DNA of 64,000 bases from Bacteroidales bacterium (GTDB lineage: Bacteria > Bacteroidota > Bacteroidia > Bacteroidales > F082): assembly GCA_016285355.1 (NCBI GenBank), contig JAEEQP010000001.1, positions 103,853-167,852 on the forward strand. Reading direction: 5' to 3'. Made by a program: the position numbers and the translations under genes. Shown here piece by piece: positions 31,680 to 39,338 of the stretch. Within the stretch, counting starts at the first letter, position 1; each line of letters starts with the position of its first letter. The notes beneath the pieces are model-generated. The model made no database searches. It saw nothing but the letters and a program-made list of their open reading frames with translations, and was not told the origin of the DNA.

Positions 31680-33752
31680 TTAATAAGATCCAAACATTTT
31701 TCTCAACACCCATTCCACCGCGGCCAAGCCGATAAGGACGAAGAAGATCCATTCGGAATGAATCAGGTCCTCGAAACGGCTCTCGTGATGCTCAACAGAG
31801 GTTATTCGCGTGTCGTTGCGTAAATCCGAGGCCAGTTGGTCAAGTTGGCGGGCGGTATAACAGTTTCCGTTGGTCAATCGAGCCAAGGTGCGCATCCGAT
31901 CGATGTCTGCGGTGAGTTGTTGTGCCTCGATGCCGATGGCGACCACGCTGAAGGTGCCGCTCACGCTGATTTTGCGTTCGCCCATCTGCGTTTGCACCTT
32001 ATATATATAAAGTCCCTCGGGCAGCAGGCCAGCGTTCAGTTCGTAGTCATGGTCTCGCTTCGAGAAGGTGTAATCGTAAATCTCGCCTGTCAACTTATTC
32101 TCAATCTGAATGGCCATGTCGGGGTCGGTCACCAACTCGTTGTTTGGGTTGCGCAATTCAGCCGTGATGATGACAGGCTCGTTGCTGTAATAAGTCTCCT
32201 TGGCGTAGATGGCCGAGCCGTCGTTGGCCGACAGCAACAGATATTTCAGCGACTTGGAGAACATCTCATCGAACACATCGTGGTTTTTGTTCTGGTAATA
32301 CTCGAACAACCGCCAACGCCAGATGTTAGTGCCGAACAGAAAAGCCATCTTGCGTCCATCCTGTGCAAAACTCAATAGCGGCAGTCCCGACTTGATGCCC
32401 ATCACCTCTTGCAAAAGCAGGTCGTCGTGCGATTTCATAGCATTGATTTCCACATGTGGCAAGGCCAAAGGTGGGTATTTTGCAATAAGTTGCTCCGATT
32501 TAGAATCAAAAGTGAAGGTCGAGAAAGCCGTGTTTTGGTGTGCCTTGACATCCAATTGGGTGTTGGTCGCTCCAGAATGCAAAGCAAAGACACCCTGCAA
32601 CTTGCTCAGCATATCGCGGTCGGTATCGTTGCCGACAATGAAGAAGACGGGCAGTTTCACGTTCTTGTCCAACTGCGCCTTCAATGCGTTGAAATCCGTG
32701 CGTGCCGAGGGCACCTGATGCAGGATGACCATATCGTAGTTGCTGAACTCGGGCAAGGTTTCCTTCCCGAAGCAGAAGTCCATCTCGTAGTTGTCGTTGA
32801 GTACGCTACGCAGTGCCGCCAAATCGGGATGCGGCGAGGCCGCCATGCACAGCAGTTTGTATTTCTGATCAAGCACCTCTACATAGATATGCCGTAAATT
32901 GTTCAGCAGTTGCTCCTCCTCGGCTATGCCACTCACCTCGATGTCGATAGCCATCACGCCTTTCTTGGTGGCGTCGAGCATGAAGTCGATTTCTTTGGAG
33001 AAACGATTGGATGGAATCTCAATGTCACGCTTCTCGATGACGCGACCGCTTTCCTTGAGGGTCAGTTGGGCCTTGCGTCCGGCCAAGTCACGAGCGGCGA
33101 TCGTCACGCGGACAGGGAAGGTCGCACCAAGCGATACCACCTTATTATAATGCACGTTGCGGACGGCGAGGTCGGGATAGGCTACCGTGTCGCCCAAGAC
33201 TACGGTATGGATGGGATACGGGAAGTTCTCGGCCAGCAATTCTGGCTCGAAGCCGCGATTATAAATGCCATCGGAAAAGAGCAGCACCGCACCCACATTG
33301 CGCTTGTAGTAACGGCGGTCGAGGGTGTTCAGCAGCGAAGAAAGGTCGGTGAGTTGGTCGGAGAAATCGAGTCGCTCGAAATCTCGGACTTCCTCGCCGA
33401 AAAGGTATTCATCAACTTGAAAATCAGCATTCAATTCTTTCCTAAACTGCTCAAACTGGGTCAGATAATCTTTTTTGTAAAACGCCGAATCCTTGCAAAG
33501 GACAACAGACGAGGAATTGTCGTGCGCGAGGATAATCGTAGGCGTTTCCACCGAGCTGAATTTTTGCCTTATCAGCGGGTTGAAGAGCAGCAACACCACC
33601 AAGCCAACAATCATAGTCCGCAGCGCAAACAAAATGATTGTCAAGGCTTTGCCATAGTGCTGTTTCTTGTTTCGGACATACAACACCGTGGCCGCCGCCA
33701 GACCTGCCAGCAGCGATAAAGCTAACATCCAGATGGGGATTCCGATGGTCAT
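31680..33752 (-). CDS. Large membrane-anchored von Willebrand A-like protein
   Basis: The 690-residue protein has two hydrophobic segments at the N-terminus (residues 7-26 and 37-62) and one at the C-terminus (WIFFVLIGLAAVEWVL), so most of it faces the periplasm. Residues 70-220 follow the vWA-like fold (TPTIILAHDNSSSVV, then AVLLFSDGIYNRGFEP), but the usual MIDAS DxSxS is DNSSS. A later part (PHPDLAALRSVL ... VILHQVPSAR ... VFFIVGNDTD) resembles the glutamine-amidotransferase-like module of this Bacteroidota family. The function is unknown; relatives lie in operons for cell-surface or MoxR-type systems, which are absent here. A -7 element TATCTTTG at 33770-33777 precedes it. Confidence 0.75.
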   Translation of the reverse strand: MTIGIPIWMLALSLLAGLAAATVLYVRNKKQHYGKALTIILFALRTMIVGLVVLLLFNPLIRQKFSSVETPTIILAHDNSSSVVLCKDSAFYKKDYLTQFEQFRKELNADFQVDEYLFGEEVRDFERLDFSDQLTDLSSLLNTLDRRYYKRNVGAVLLFSDGIYNRGFEPELLAENFPYPIHTVVLGDTVAYPDLAVRNVHYNKVVSLGATFPVRVTIAARDLAGRKAQLTLKESGRVIEKRDIEIPSNRFSKEIDFMLDATKKGVMAIDIEVSGIAEEEQLLNNLRHIYVEVLDQKYKLLCMAASPHPDLAALRSVLNDNYEMDFCFGKETLPEFSNYDMVILHQVPSARTDFNALKAQLDKNVKLPVFFIVGNDTDRDMLSKLQGVFALHSGATNTQLDVKAHQNTAFSTFTFDSKSEQLIAKYPPLALPHVEINAMKSHDDLLLQEVMGIKSGLPLLSFAQDGRKMAFLFGTNIWRWRLFEYYQNKNHDVFDEMFSKSLKYLLLSANDGSAIYAKETYYSNEPVIITAELRNPNNELVTDPDMAIQIENKLTGEIYDYTFSKRDHDYELNAGLLPEGLYIYKVQTQMGERKISVSGTFSVVAIGIEAQQLTADIDRMRTLARLTNGNCYTARQLDQLASDLRNDTRITSVEHHESRFEDLIHSEWIFFVLIGLAAVEWVLRKMFGSY

Positions 33753-33861
33753 TGAGTGCTCAAATGAAGGTGCAAAGATACGCTTTTTTCACTTTATGTC
33801 CGAAACACATGCTACATTTAGTAGCATCTGGACAAACCATACAATAAAGCCGAAGACATTT

Positions 33862-34260
33862 TTATCTCACAATCAATTTGTGTAACTCGTTCCATAGGAT
33901 AGGAGAAAGAAATAACAACATCATTAGTGCGGCTACTATCCAAATCTTAAACCATCGATTTGCGGGGTGTTTCTCATATTTGCTGACTATTATGTCATGT
34001 TTACGATGGTAACGGTTGCGATTAAATAGGAACAGCAAAACAATAGCAACGAGGGAAATGATTATTGCCAACATCTTATTTCCTCCTAACAATATGTTTG
34101 ATAAGGTTTTGTTTGTGAAAATGTCAATAAAAATGAAAGCGGAATAGAGTATCAAGAATTGTAAAATAGTCACATAAAATGCCGCAGTCCATATTGTATC
34201 GCTGCCTTTTTCTCTTTTCTCATAGAACAAGTTCAAACGATAGAAAACGAAGTCAAACAT
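33862..34260 (-). CDS. Small membrane protein in the MNT-HEPN unit
   Basis: The 132-residue protein has three hydrophobic segments (ILQFLILYSAFIFIDIF, MLAIIISLVAIVLLFLF and IWIVAALMMLLFLSPIL) and basic loops (NRNRYHRKHD). I recognise no family. It begins seven bases after the HEPN gene in the same direction, so it is probably the third gene of that unit. Whether it takes part in the HEPN-MNT function is open. Confidence 0.6.
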   Translation of the reverse strand: MFDFVFYRLNLFYEKREKGSDTIWTAAFYVTILQFLILYSAFIFIDIFTNKTLSNILLGGNKMLAIIISLVAIVLLFLFNRNRYHRKHDIIVSKYEKHPANRWFKIWIVAALMMLLFLSPILWNELHKLIVR

Positions 34261-34267
34261 AATAGAA

Positions 34268-34666
34268 TCAATTCTTTATCAATCCAATTATCTTCTCGAT
34301 GAACTTTTCCGTCAAAGCAATTCGTGGCCCCGTATCTTCTTCCGTGGCATAATAAGTGCAATTGTAATCACTTTTCTCACGCAAAGTTTGAAGTTGGGAA
34401 TAAAATGCGCCGTCTTCTTTGGGCAGAATGCCCGTCTTGACATAATGCTGATGAAGCATCACTACAGCACCTTGATGGGTTCCAACAGGATGTCCATCAT
34501 GAATCAACAGCGCACTCACCGCATGGAATGCAGAATAATACAACCGATTGGCGATGTTGTCCCATAGACCTGCTTGGCGCAGAATCTCAATTTCAGCAAA
34601 CGTTCTTCGAGATTTCTCAATTTCCAATCCGACAAGGATTTTCCTTTCTTCATCATTCAAACTCAT
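34268..34666 (-). CDS. HEPN-domain protein (toxin-like member of an MNT-HEPN pair)
   Basis: The 132-residue all-helical protein has the HEPN core NRLYYSAFHAVSALLI with the R-x6-H pattern (Arg and His in RLYYSAFH), the proposed RNase centre, and conserved flanks (EIEKSRRTFAEIEIL, EKSDYNCTYYATEEDTGPRI). In characterised pairs, HEPN is an RNase toxin that the neighbouring minimal nucleotidyltransferase inactivates by adding AMP. Its ATG overlaps the stop of the nucleotidyltransferase gene by four bases. The gene order (MNT first) and sizes are typical. Confidence 0.88.
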   Translation of the reverse strand: MSLNDEERKILVGLEIEKSRRTFAEIEILRQAGLWDNIANRLYYSAFHAVSALLIHDGHPVGTHQGAVVMLHQHYVKTGILPKEDGAFYSQLQTLREKSDYNCTYYATEEDTGPRIALTEKFIEKIIGLIKN

Positions 34667-34977
34667 ACCAACACAATTTTATCTTGTTCGACACTCTTGT
34701 AGTAAGGTAAAAAACGCAACGCTTCCCATTCCGCTTGCGAATAGGTCTGCACACTAAAATACTCTCCCATGTCAAATCCGAGTTCCATAATTGGATAGGC
34801 GATATTCTGGAAATCAGATGCTTCTTGCGGACGGTTGAGCAAAATGAGCAAATCCCAATCGGAGCCTTCATGGTAATCGCCACGAGCGCGAGAACCATAA
34901 AGCAACAAATGAGCATCTTCGGGGAGAAGTTGTCTGCCCAATTGTTGGATTCGATATAAGATGTCTGCGTGACTCAT
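34663..34977 (-). CDS. Minimal nucleotidyltransferase (antitoxin-like member of an MNT-HEPN pair)
   Basis: From the ATG at 34977 (MSHADILYRIQQLG) the product has 104 residues. An in-frame start at 35007 overlaps the -7 element (TATTTTTG, 34997-35004) and is rejected. The nucleotidyltransferase motif GSRARGDYHEGSDWDLLIL has the GSxxxGxxxxxSDxDL pattern with both catalytic acidic residues. In the studied systems such enzymes AMPylate the HEPN partner next to the R-x-H site. It overlaps the HEPN gene by four bases. Confidence 0.9.
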   Translation of the reverse strand: MSHADILYRIQQLGRQLLPEDAHLLLYGSRARGDYHEGSDWDLLILLNRPQEASDFQNIAYPIMELGFDMGEYFSVQTYSQAEWEALRFLPYYKSVEQDKIVLV

Positions 34978-34996
34978 GTTTTTTGCTATTTTGCGG

Positions 34997-35004
34997 CAAA
35001 AATA
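34997..35004 (-). promoter_or_regulatory. -7 promoter element (TATTTTTG) of the MNT-HEPN unit
   Basis: Minus-strand TATTTTTG, 20 bases before the ATG at 34977; it decides that start. Confidence 0.65.
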
Positions 35005-35018
35005 CAAATTTTATTGAA

Positions 35019-35756
35019 TTATTGTTTCATGCTTTGTATTCTACCAGCCACCTCGTCCGGATAATCCACAAGCAGTTGTCCGTGATTCATCTTTGGAAAG
35101 ACCTCCACATGAGCCTCCGGACATAGTTTGAGCAGATGCTCGGCCTGCGGCTTGGCCACGAAAGCCTCCTTGGTGCCATACCAATAATGAATATCTGTCC
35201 CGTGAATGGATTCCAGTTTATGGGAATAGACATCCTTGTAACCGTCCCGCACTGCCTTTCCCTTTCCGTATGGCCACACCTTCTTGCATTCATCCAACAG
35301 CACATCGAAATAGTGCGAATGGAACACGAATTTCCAAAAACTTGTCCAATGATAACAAGTCCAAACGTTGAGACTTTGGTAATATCGAATCGGATTCACA
35401 CTCCACTTGGGCAGGGGCAGTAGCGGCGCCGCATCCATGATGGCATGGTCTATCACGATTTCGTTCCGTTCCATGATTCGGGACAGTATTTTTCCACCCA
35501 AAGAGAGACCGTAGGCAACGTCCAGATGCCCATTCAGGTTTTCCCAAACATATTGAGCTGCCTGAACGGCTTGGTCATCGACTGATGTAAACCGAGACTC
35601 CTGACCGAGCAGGAATCCATCTATTCCAACCGCGACAATGTAGTATTTGTCTTTCAGCAGTTCTATCAGCGGCAGGAATATCTCGTGAGACACCCCTAAT
35701 CCTGGAATCAGCAGTAGGCTTTTGTTTTCTTTAATTCCAAAAGTATAGAATTTCAT
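35019..35756 (-). CDS. Alpha/beta-hydrolase-fold protein
   Basis: The 245-residue protein begins MKFYTFGIKENKSLLLIPGL (oxyanion region), has the nucleophile elbow AYGLSLGGKIL (GxSxG, Ser near residue 85) and a late His in KMNHGQLLVDYP (about residue 225), with an Asp/Glu between. No signal peptide is seen, so it acts in the cytoplasm. The substrate is unknown; relatives are annotated as generic esterases or lipases. It follows the acetyltransferase gene by nine bases and is probably in its operon. Confidence 0.8.
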   Translation of the reverse strand: MKFYTFGIKENKSLLLIPGLGVSHEIFLPLIELLKDKYYIVAVGIDGFLLGQESRFTSVDDQAVQAAQYVWENLNGHLDVAYGLSLGGKILSRIMERNEIVIDHAIMDAAPLLPLPKWSVNPIRYYQSLNVWTCYHWTSFWKFVFHSHYFDVLLDECKKVWPYGKGKAVRDGYKDVYSHKLESIHGTDIHYWYGTKEAFVAKPQAEHLLKLCPEAHVEVFPKMNHGQLLVDYPDEVAGRIQSMKQ

Positions 35757-35765
35757 AATTCTCCT

Positions 35766-36425
35766 CTACAGATTTGAATTTAGCAGTGACTTAATCTCCT
35801 TTTTGACTTTTTCCAAATCCCCACAAGAAAGGATGGGCATCAAGCTTTCTATCTCCTCAATGCTTTTATCCCACCATTTGAATTTGAGCAACAATTCGAT
35901 CAAGTCATCGCCAAAGCGTTTTCTGACCACACGACAAGGATTGCCAACAGCAACCGAGTATGGGGGAATGTCCTTGGCCACGACCGAATTGGCCCCGATA
36001 ATGGCCCCGTCGCCAATATGCACACCCGGCATCACGGTTACATTCTGACCTATCCAAACATCATTGCCAACAATGGTATTACCTTTCAATGGTAGTTCAT
36101 CTTTCACTGGAGCAATCGCCGAGCCCCAATCTCCACCCATGACGTAGAAAGGATAGGTGGTCACACTGTCCATCCTATGGTTGGCACCGTTCATGACAAA
36201 TTCCACACCCTTGGCAATGGCACAAAACTTACCGATAATCAGCCTGTCGCCGATGAAATCATAGAAGTGGGTGACGTGTTTCTCAAACTGGTCGGCACCA
36301 TCCACATCATCGTAATAGGTGTAGTCACCGATGATAATACGCGGATTTTTCACCACATTTTTGATATAGCAAAGGCTCGGAATCTTCGGATTCGGGAATG
36401 CCTCGTTTGGATTGGGTCTATTCAT
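35766..36425 (-). CDS. CatB/Vat-like left-handed beta-helix acetyltransferase
   Basis: The ATG at 36425 ([13 protein letters not shown]) gives 219 residues of the xenobiotic acetyltransferase family. Signatures are [34 protein letters not shown] with the catalytic His, and hexapeptide-repeat segments [34 protein letters not shown], followed by the C-terminal helices. Family members acetylate chloramphenicol (CatB) or streptogramin A (Vat) using acetyl-CoA. Many chromosomal copies have no known resistance role, so this should be read as Vat/CatB-like, not as a resistance gene. The alpha/beta hydrolase gene follows. Confidence 0.88.
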   Translation of the reverse strand: MNRPNPNEAFPNPKIPSLCYIKNVVKNPRIIIGDYTYYDDVDGADQFEKHVTHFYDFIGDRLIIGKFCAIAKGVEFVMNGANHRMDSVTTYPFYVMGGDWGSAIAPVKDELPLKGNTIVGNDVWIGQNVTVMPGVHIGDGAIIGANSVVAKDIPPYSVAVGNPCRVVRKRFGDDLIELLLKFKWWDKSIEEIESLMPILSCGDLEKVKKEIKSLLNSNL

Positions 36426-36503
36426 ATTGTCATTGCATTGTTTGACTTCCAAGTTTCACTTTGTCAAAATAAGTAACTGTTCAAAATTAAACTACATGTT
36501 TTT

Positions 36504-36579
36504 GACGCGGGACACGGGACTTCGGGACACGGGACAAACGCCAATTGTCTCGCGTCTCGTGTCTCGCAGTCTCGTGTCC
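36504..36579. repeat. GACACGAGAC-type inverted repeat upstream of the CatB-like gene
   Basis: Left units GACGCGGGACACGGGACTTC and GGGACACGGGAC face right units GTCTCGCGTCTCGTGTCTC and GCAGTCTCGTGTC. It has the same plan as the repeats at 8507-8575 and 16839-16913. Confidence 0.8.
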
Positions 36580-36614
36580 AATATGTAAACTAAATATGCC
36601 CATCTACTTAATTG

Positions 36615-37181
36615 TCAATATCTATCACCATAAAGTTTGCGGGCTTCCGCTGTCCACTTGCATATAAAGCCTGTTTTCGCATCCGTATAAGCATCTCTGT
36701 TATGCTCGTACTTTTTCCACAATCCCAACTTCAGTATTTCATACTCTTTTGCAATTTGCGGATGCTCGTTCAAATAATCCCTAAAATACAGTTCGTCATT
36801 GTCACCCACATATCTGAGATGAGCGTGATATACTTTATCTGCAAACCCATCCTTCGTATATCCTTTGTTGAATGAAATCCTGCTTTTCTCGGTGGACATT
36901 CTGATAAAACCATTCCGTTCCATCGCATGCGCCACTGCTTCAATGTCTTGGTTATATGGTATTTCAATTAGCACGTCAACAATGTCTTTCGCCCATATTC
37001 CTTTTATCGCCGTGCTGCCGATATGGCTAATCCTTTCAATAGAATAGTCATTTAATGCCTTTTGTAGAAAAGACTCTATCTCGTCGTAATATCCAACCCA
37101 CTTTTCATCGGGCTCAATGAGAAATATGGGGAACAGCTCCCATAGTTCTTCCAAAGTCATTTCGGATAGTTCTTTTCCCAT
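36615..37181 (-). CDS. GrpB/UPF0157-family protein
   Basis: The 188-residue protein belongs to the GrpB family of the nucleotidyltransferase superfamily: FLIEPDEKWVGYYDEIESFL, ERISHIGSTAIKGIWAKDIVDVLIEI (nucleotidyltransferase-like GST...D.D pattern), and HLRYVGDNDELYFRDYLNEHPQIAKEYEILK. The biochemical role is not known. It stands alone between two unrelated units and has no close promoter match to TAnnTTTG that I can identify. Confidence 0.88.
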   Translation of the reverse strand: MGKELSEMTLEELWELFPIFLIEPDEKWVGYYDEIESFLQKALNDYSIERISHIGSTAIKGIWAKDIVDVLIEIPYNQDIEAVAHAMERNGFIRMSTEKSRISFNKGYTKDGFADKVYHAHLRYVGDNDELYFRDYLNEHPQIAKEYEILKLGLWKKYEHNRDAYTDAKTGFICKWTAEARKLYGDRY

Positions 37182-37314
37182 AATTTTCCTATCAAACTCC
37201 GATGTATTGTTTTAAGAAAAGTCCATAAAAATAAGGGAAAAGTCTATTTTGCGGAAAATTTGAGACATGCATACGCCTTTTGTTGGAGGGGATTTGAAAT
37301 CACAGTTCCAATTT

Positions 37315-37701
37315 CTATTGAGGTTGTCTTTTGGTTTTTAGTGAAAATGACCCATCGGCGTTTCTGATAATCTCCGTTTCGGTATTCTTCAGAATTGCGA
37401 CCAATCCTAATATCAGTATGACTCCAAGCCCGACTAAAGCCACAAGTATTACGCCAGTAATATCCAACTCCGTTTCCTCTTCCATTTCCTGTTCGGTGTT
37501 TTTTTGGTGACGAGTAATGAATTTCAGGGCTGCCTGCATTTGGGCCGTTCCTGGATAAACGTACTGAAACTTTTGATCAATAGCATCCTGAAAATCGGTC
37601 TTGGAATAGACAATGTAGATTGTTTTGCCTTTATATTGAGCCTCATGAACATGGTTCTCAAAAGCGGCAGCAAAATCTTGAGATGAATTAATTGTTATCA
37701 T
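37315..37701 (-). CDS. Single-span membrane protein of unknown function
   Basis: The 128-residue protein begins with a soluble part (MITINSSQDFAAAFENHVHE ... IDQKFQYVYPGTAQMQAALKF), then an acidic stretch (EQEMEEETELD), one membrane segment (ITGVILVALVGLGVILILGLVAIL), and a short polar tail that ends with NADGSFSLKTKRQPQ. No family is recognised. It has its own -7 element TAATTTTG at 37743-37750. Confidence 0.6.
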   Translation of the reverse strand: MITINSSQDFAAAFENHVHEAQYKGKTIYIVYSKTDFQDAIDQKFQYVYPGTAQMQAALKFITRHQKNTEQEMEEETELDITGVILVALVGLGVILILGLVAILKNTETEIIRNADGSFSLKTKRQPQ

Positions 37702-37829
37702 GATTAGTATTTTTAAAGATTGAACAACGGTTTTAACCGCTACAAAATTAGTATTTTATTGTTTTGCATGTTGCAATCTATATCAATTTATTGTTTCAGT
37801 AAAAGTCCTCAAAGATAAGAAAAAAGCAC

Positions 37830-37837
37830 TACTTTTG
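37830..37837 (+). promoter_or_regulatory. -7 promoter element (TACTTTTG) of the glycosyltransferase gene
   Basis: TACTTTTG lies 16 bases before the ATG at 37854. Confidence 0.7.
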
Positions 37838-37853
37838 CGGAAATTTTGAACAC

Positions 37854-38621
37854 ATGAACACGCTTTCGGTCGTCATCATCACCTTCAACGAGGAGCAGAA
37901 GATAGGGCAATGCCTTGACTCCGTGAAGAATATCGCCGACGAAATCATCGTCGTGGACAGTCATTCCACCGATGCGACCGAGGCCATCTGCGACCGCTAC
38001 GGCGTGAAGTTCTTCACCCAGGACTGGCTCGGCTATTCTGATCAGAAAAACCTTGCCGACGACCTCGCCACTTGCGACCTCATCTTCAGCATCGATGCCG
38101 ACGAAGCCCTCTCCGATGAATTGAAGCAGTCCATCGCTGAGCTCAAAGAAAAGGACATTGCTGACAATGAGGTGTTTGCCATGAACCGCCTCAATAACTA
38201 TTGTGGCCGATGGGTCAAAGGTTGCGGACTTTATCCCGAGACCAAAATCCGCATCTGGCGGCGTGGCTTCGCCCAATGGGAAGGGCTTATCCACGAATGG
38301 CTGAACTTTAAGGAAACGCCGAAGAAACCCCTGTTGCGTGGTGACCTGCTGCACTACTCCTGGGACACGCCCGAAGACTTCCGCAAGCAGCAGTTCCACT
38401 TCGCAGAATTGGGGGCACAGTCGTACTATGAACGCGGCAAAAAGACAGGCCTCCTACCCTATCTGTTCAGTCCGAGCATTAATTTCATCCGCACCTATAT
38501 ATTAAAAGGAGGCTTCCTCTACGGCAAGACGGGATTCAGCATCTGCCGCACGATGGCACAGGCCAATAGACATAAATACAATTTGTTAAGAGAGAAAGTA
38601 AAACAAGGAAAATCAGTATAA
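37854..38621 (+). CDS. Family 2 glycosyltransferase (WaaE/KdtX-like)
   Basis: The 255-residue cytoplasmic enzyme has a GT-A fold: SVVIITFNEEQKIGQCLDSV at the N-terminus, EIIVVDSHSTDATEAI, the metal-binding IDADEALSDEL (DxD) near residue 83, and NRLNNYCGRWVKGCGLYPETKIRIWRRG followed by WEGLIHEWL, a stretch typical of the beta-1,4-glucosyltransferase WaaE/KdtX group that acts on the lipopolysaccharide core. The C-terminal hydrophobic patch (FIRTYILKGGFLYGKTGF) may contact the membrane. It heads a unit followed by a palindromic repeat and the TsaC-like gene. Confidence 0.88.
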   Translation: MNTLSVVIITFNEEQKIGQCLDSVKNIADEIIVVDSHSTDATEAICDRYGVKFFTQDWLGYSDQKNLADDLATCDLIFSIDADEALSDELKQSIAELKEKDIADNEVFAMNRLNNYCGRWVKGCGLYPETKIRIWRRGFAQWEGLIHEWLNFKETPKKPLLRGDLLHYSWDTPEDFRKQQFHFAELGAQSYYERGKKTGLLPYLFSPSINFIRTYILKGGFLYGKTGFSICRTMAQANRHKYNLLREKVKQGKSV

Positions 38622-38635
38622 AAAACGGCCCTTCG

Positions 38636-38698
38636 ACAAGCTCAGGGACCTTAACCTTTGAAAAAGCTGAGGGTGCCTGAGCCTGTCGAAAGCCCCGA
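38636..38698. repeat. Inverted pair of dispersed palindromic repeats
   Basis: A forward copy (core TTCGACAAGCTCAGGGACC, 38636-38652) is followed by an inverted copy (CCTGAGCCTGTCGAA, about 38676-38690). The pair can form a larger stem, as in the paired REP units of other bacteria. Confidence 0.85.
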
Positions 38699-38715
38699 CT
38701 AGCAAACAACATATT

Positions 38716-39288
38716 ATGGAAATATCATTTGAAGAAGAAGTCGAACGCACGGTAGCCATGCTGAAAGCTGGAAAGACCATCCTCTACCCCACCGACACCA
38801 TTTGGGGCGTGGGCTGCGATGCTACCAATAGCCGCGCCTGCGACAGCGTATTTGAAGTAAAACAAAGACCCGCCAACAAAAGCCTCATCATCCTCGTGGA
38901 CTCAGCAGAGCGACTGAAAGACTATGTGGTGGATGTGCCGCCCATAGCTTACGACCTTATTGCACATACTACCAACCCACTGAGCATTGTCTATGCGCAG
39001 GGCAAAAACCTTGCAAAGAACATCTCTTCCGACAAATCAGTTTGTATCCGAGTGGTGAACAACGATTTCTGCAAGGAAGTCATCCGCCGCTTGGGCAAAC
39101 CCATCACCTCGACCTCAGCCAACCTCTCGGGCCAGCTTTCGGCTATGACTTTCGCCGACATCAGCGAGGAAATCAAGAATTCGGTCGACTATGTGGTGCA
39201 GCTCTACCACGACAGTTTCGCCAAGCCCAAATGCTCCACCATCATCAAGCTCAACGAGGACAATACGTTTGATATTTTGAGGCAATAA
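38716..39288 (+). CDS. L-threonylcarbamoyladenylate synthase (TsaC/Sua5/YrdC family)
   Basis: The enzyme makes threonylcarbamoyl-AMP from threonine, bicarbonate and ATP for the t6A modification of ANN-decoding tRNAs. The 190-residue protein has the YrdC core: MLKAGKTILYPTDTIWGVGCDAT (KxxxPTDT nucleotide site, residues about 15-37), VFEVKQRPANKSLIILV, CIRVVNND and GKPITSTSANLSGQ. It lacks the C-terminal Sua5 domain and so is of the short TsaC type. A palindromic repeat pair lies directly upstream. Confidence 0.92.
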   Translation: MEISFEEEVERTVAMLKAGKTILYPTDTIWGVGCDATNSRACDSVFEVKQRPANKSLIILVDSAERLKDYVVDVPPIAYDLIAHTTNPLSIVYAQGKNLAKNISSDKSVCIRVVNNDFCKEVIRRLGKPITSTSANLSGQLSAMTFADISEEIKNSVDYVVQLYHDSFAKPKCSTIIKLNEDNTFDILRQ

Positions 39289-39303
39289 ATCGAAGTTTTT
39301 CCG

Positions 39304-39311
39304 TATCTTTG
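39304..39311 (+). promoter_or_regulatory. -7 promoter element (TATCTTTG) of the S41 protease gene
   Basis: TATCTTTG, 27 bases before the ATG at 39339. Confidence 0.65.
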
Positions 39312-39338
39312 CGACCCCTAAAAACACCATTTTAACCC

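Noticed and set aside
35766..36425. Calling the CatB/Vat-like enzyme an antibiotic-resistance gene
   Set aside because: The family motifs are clear, but many chromosomal members have no proven resistance role and no mobile context is present.
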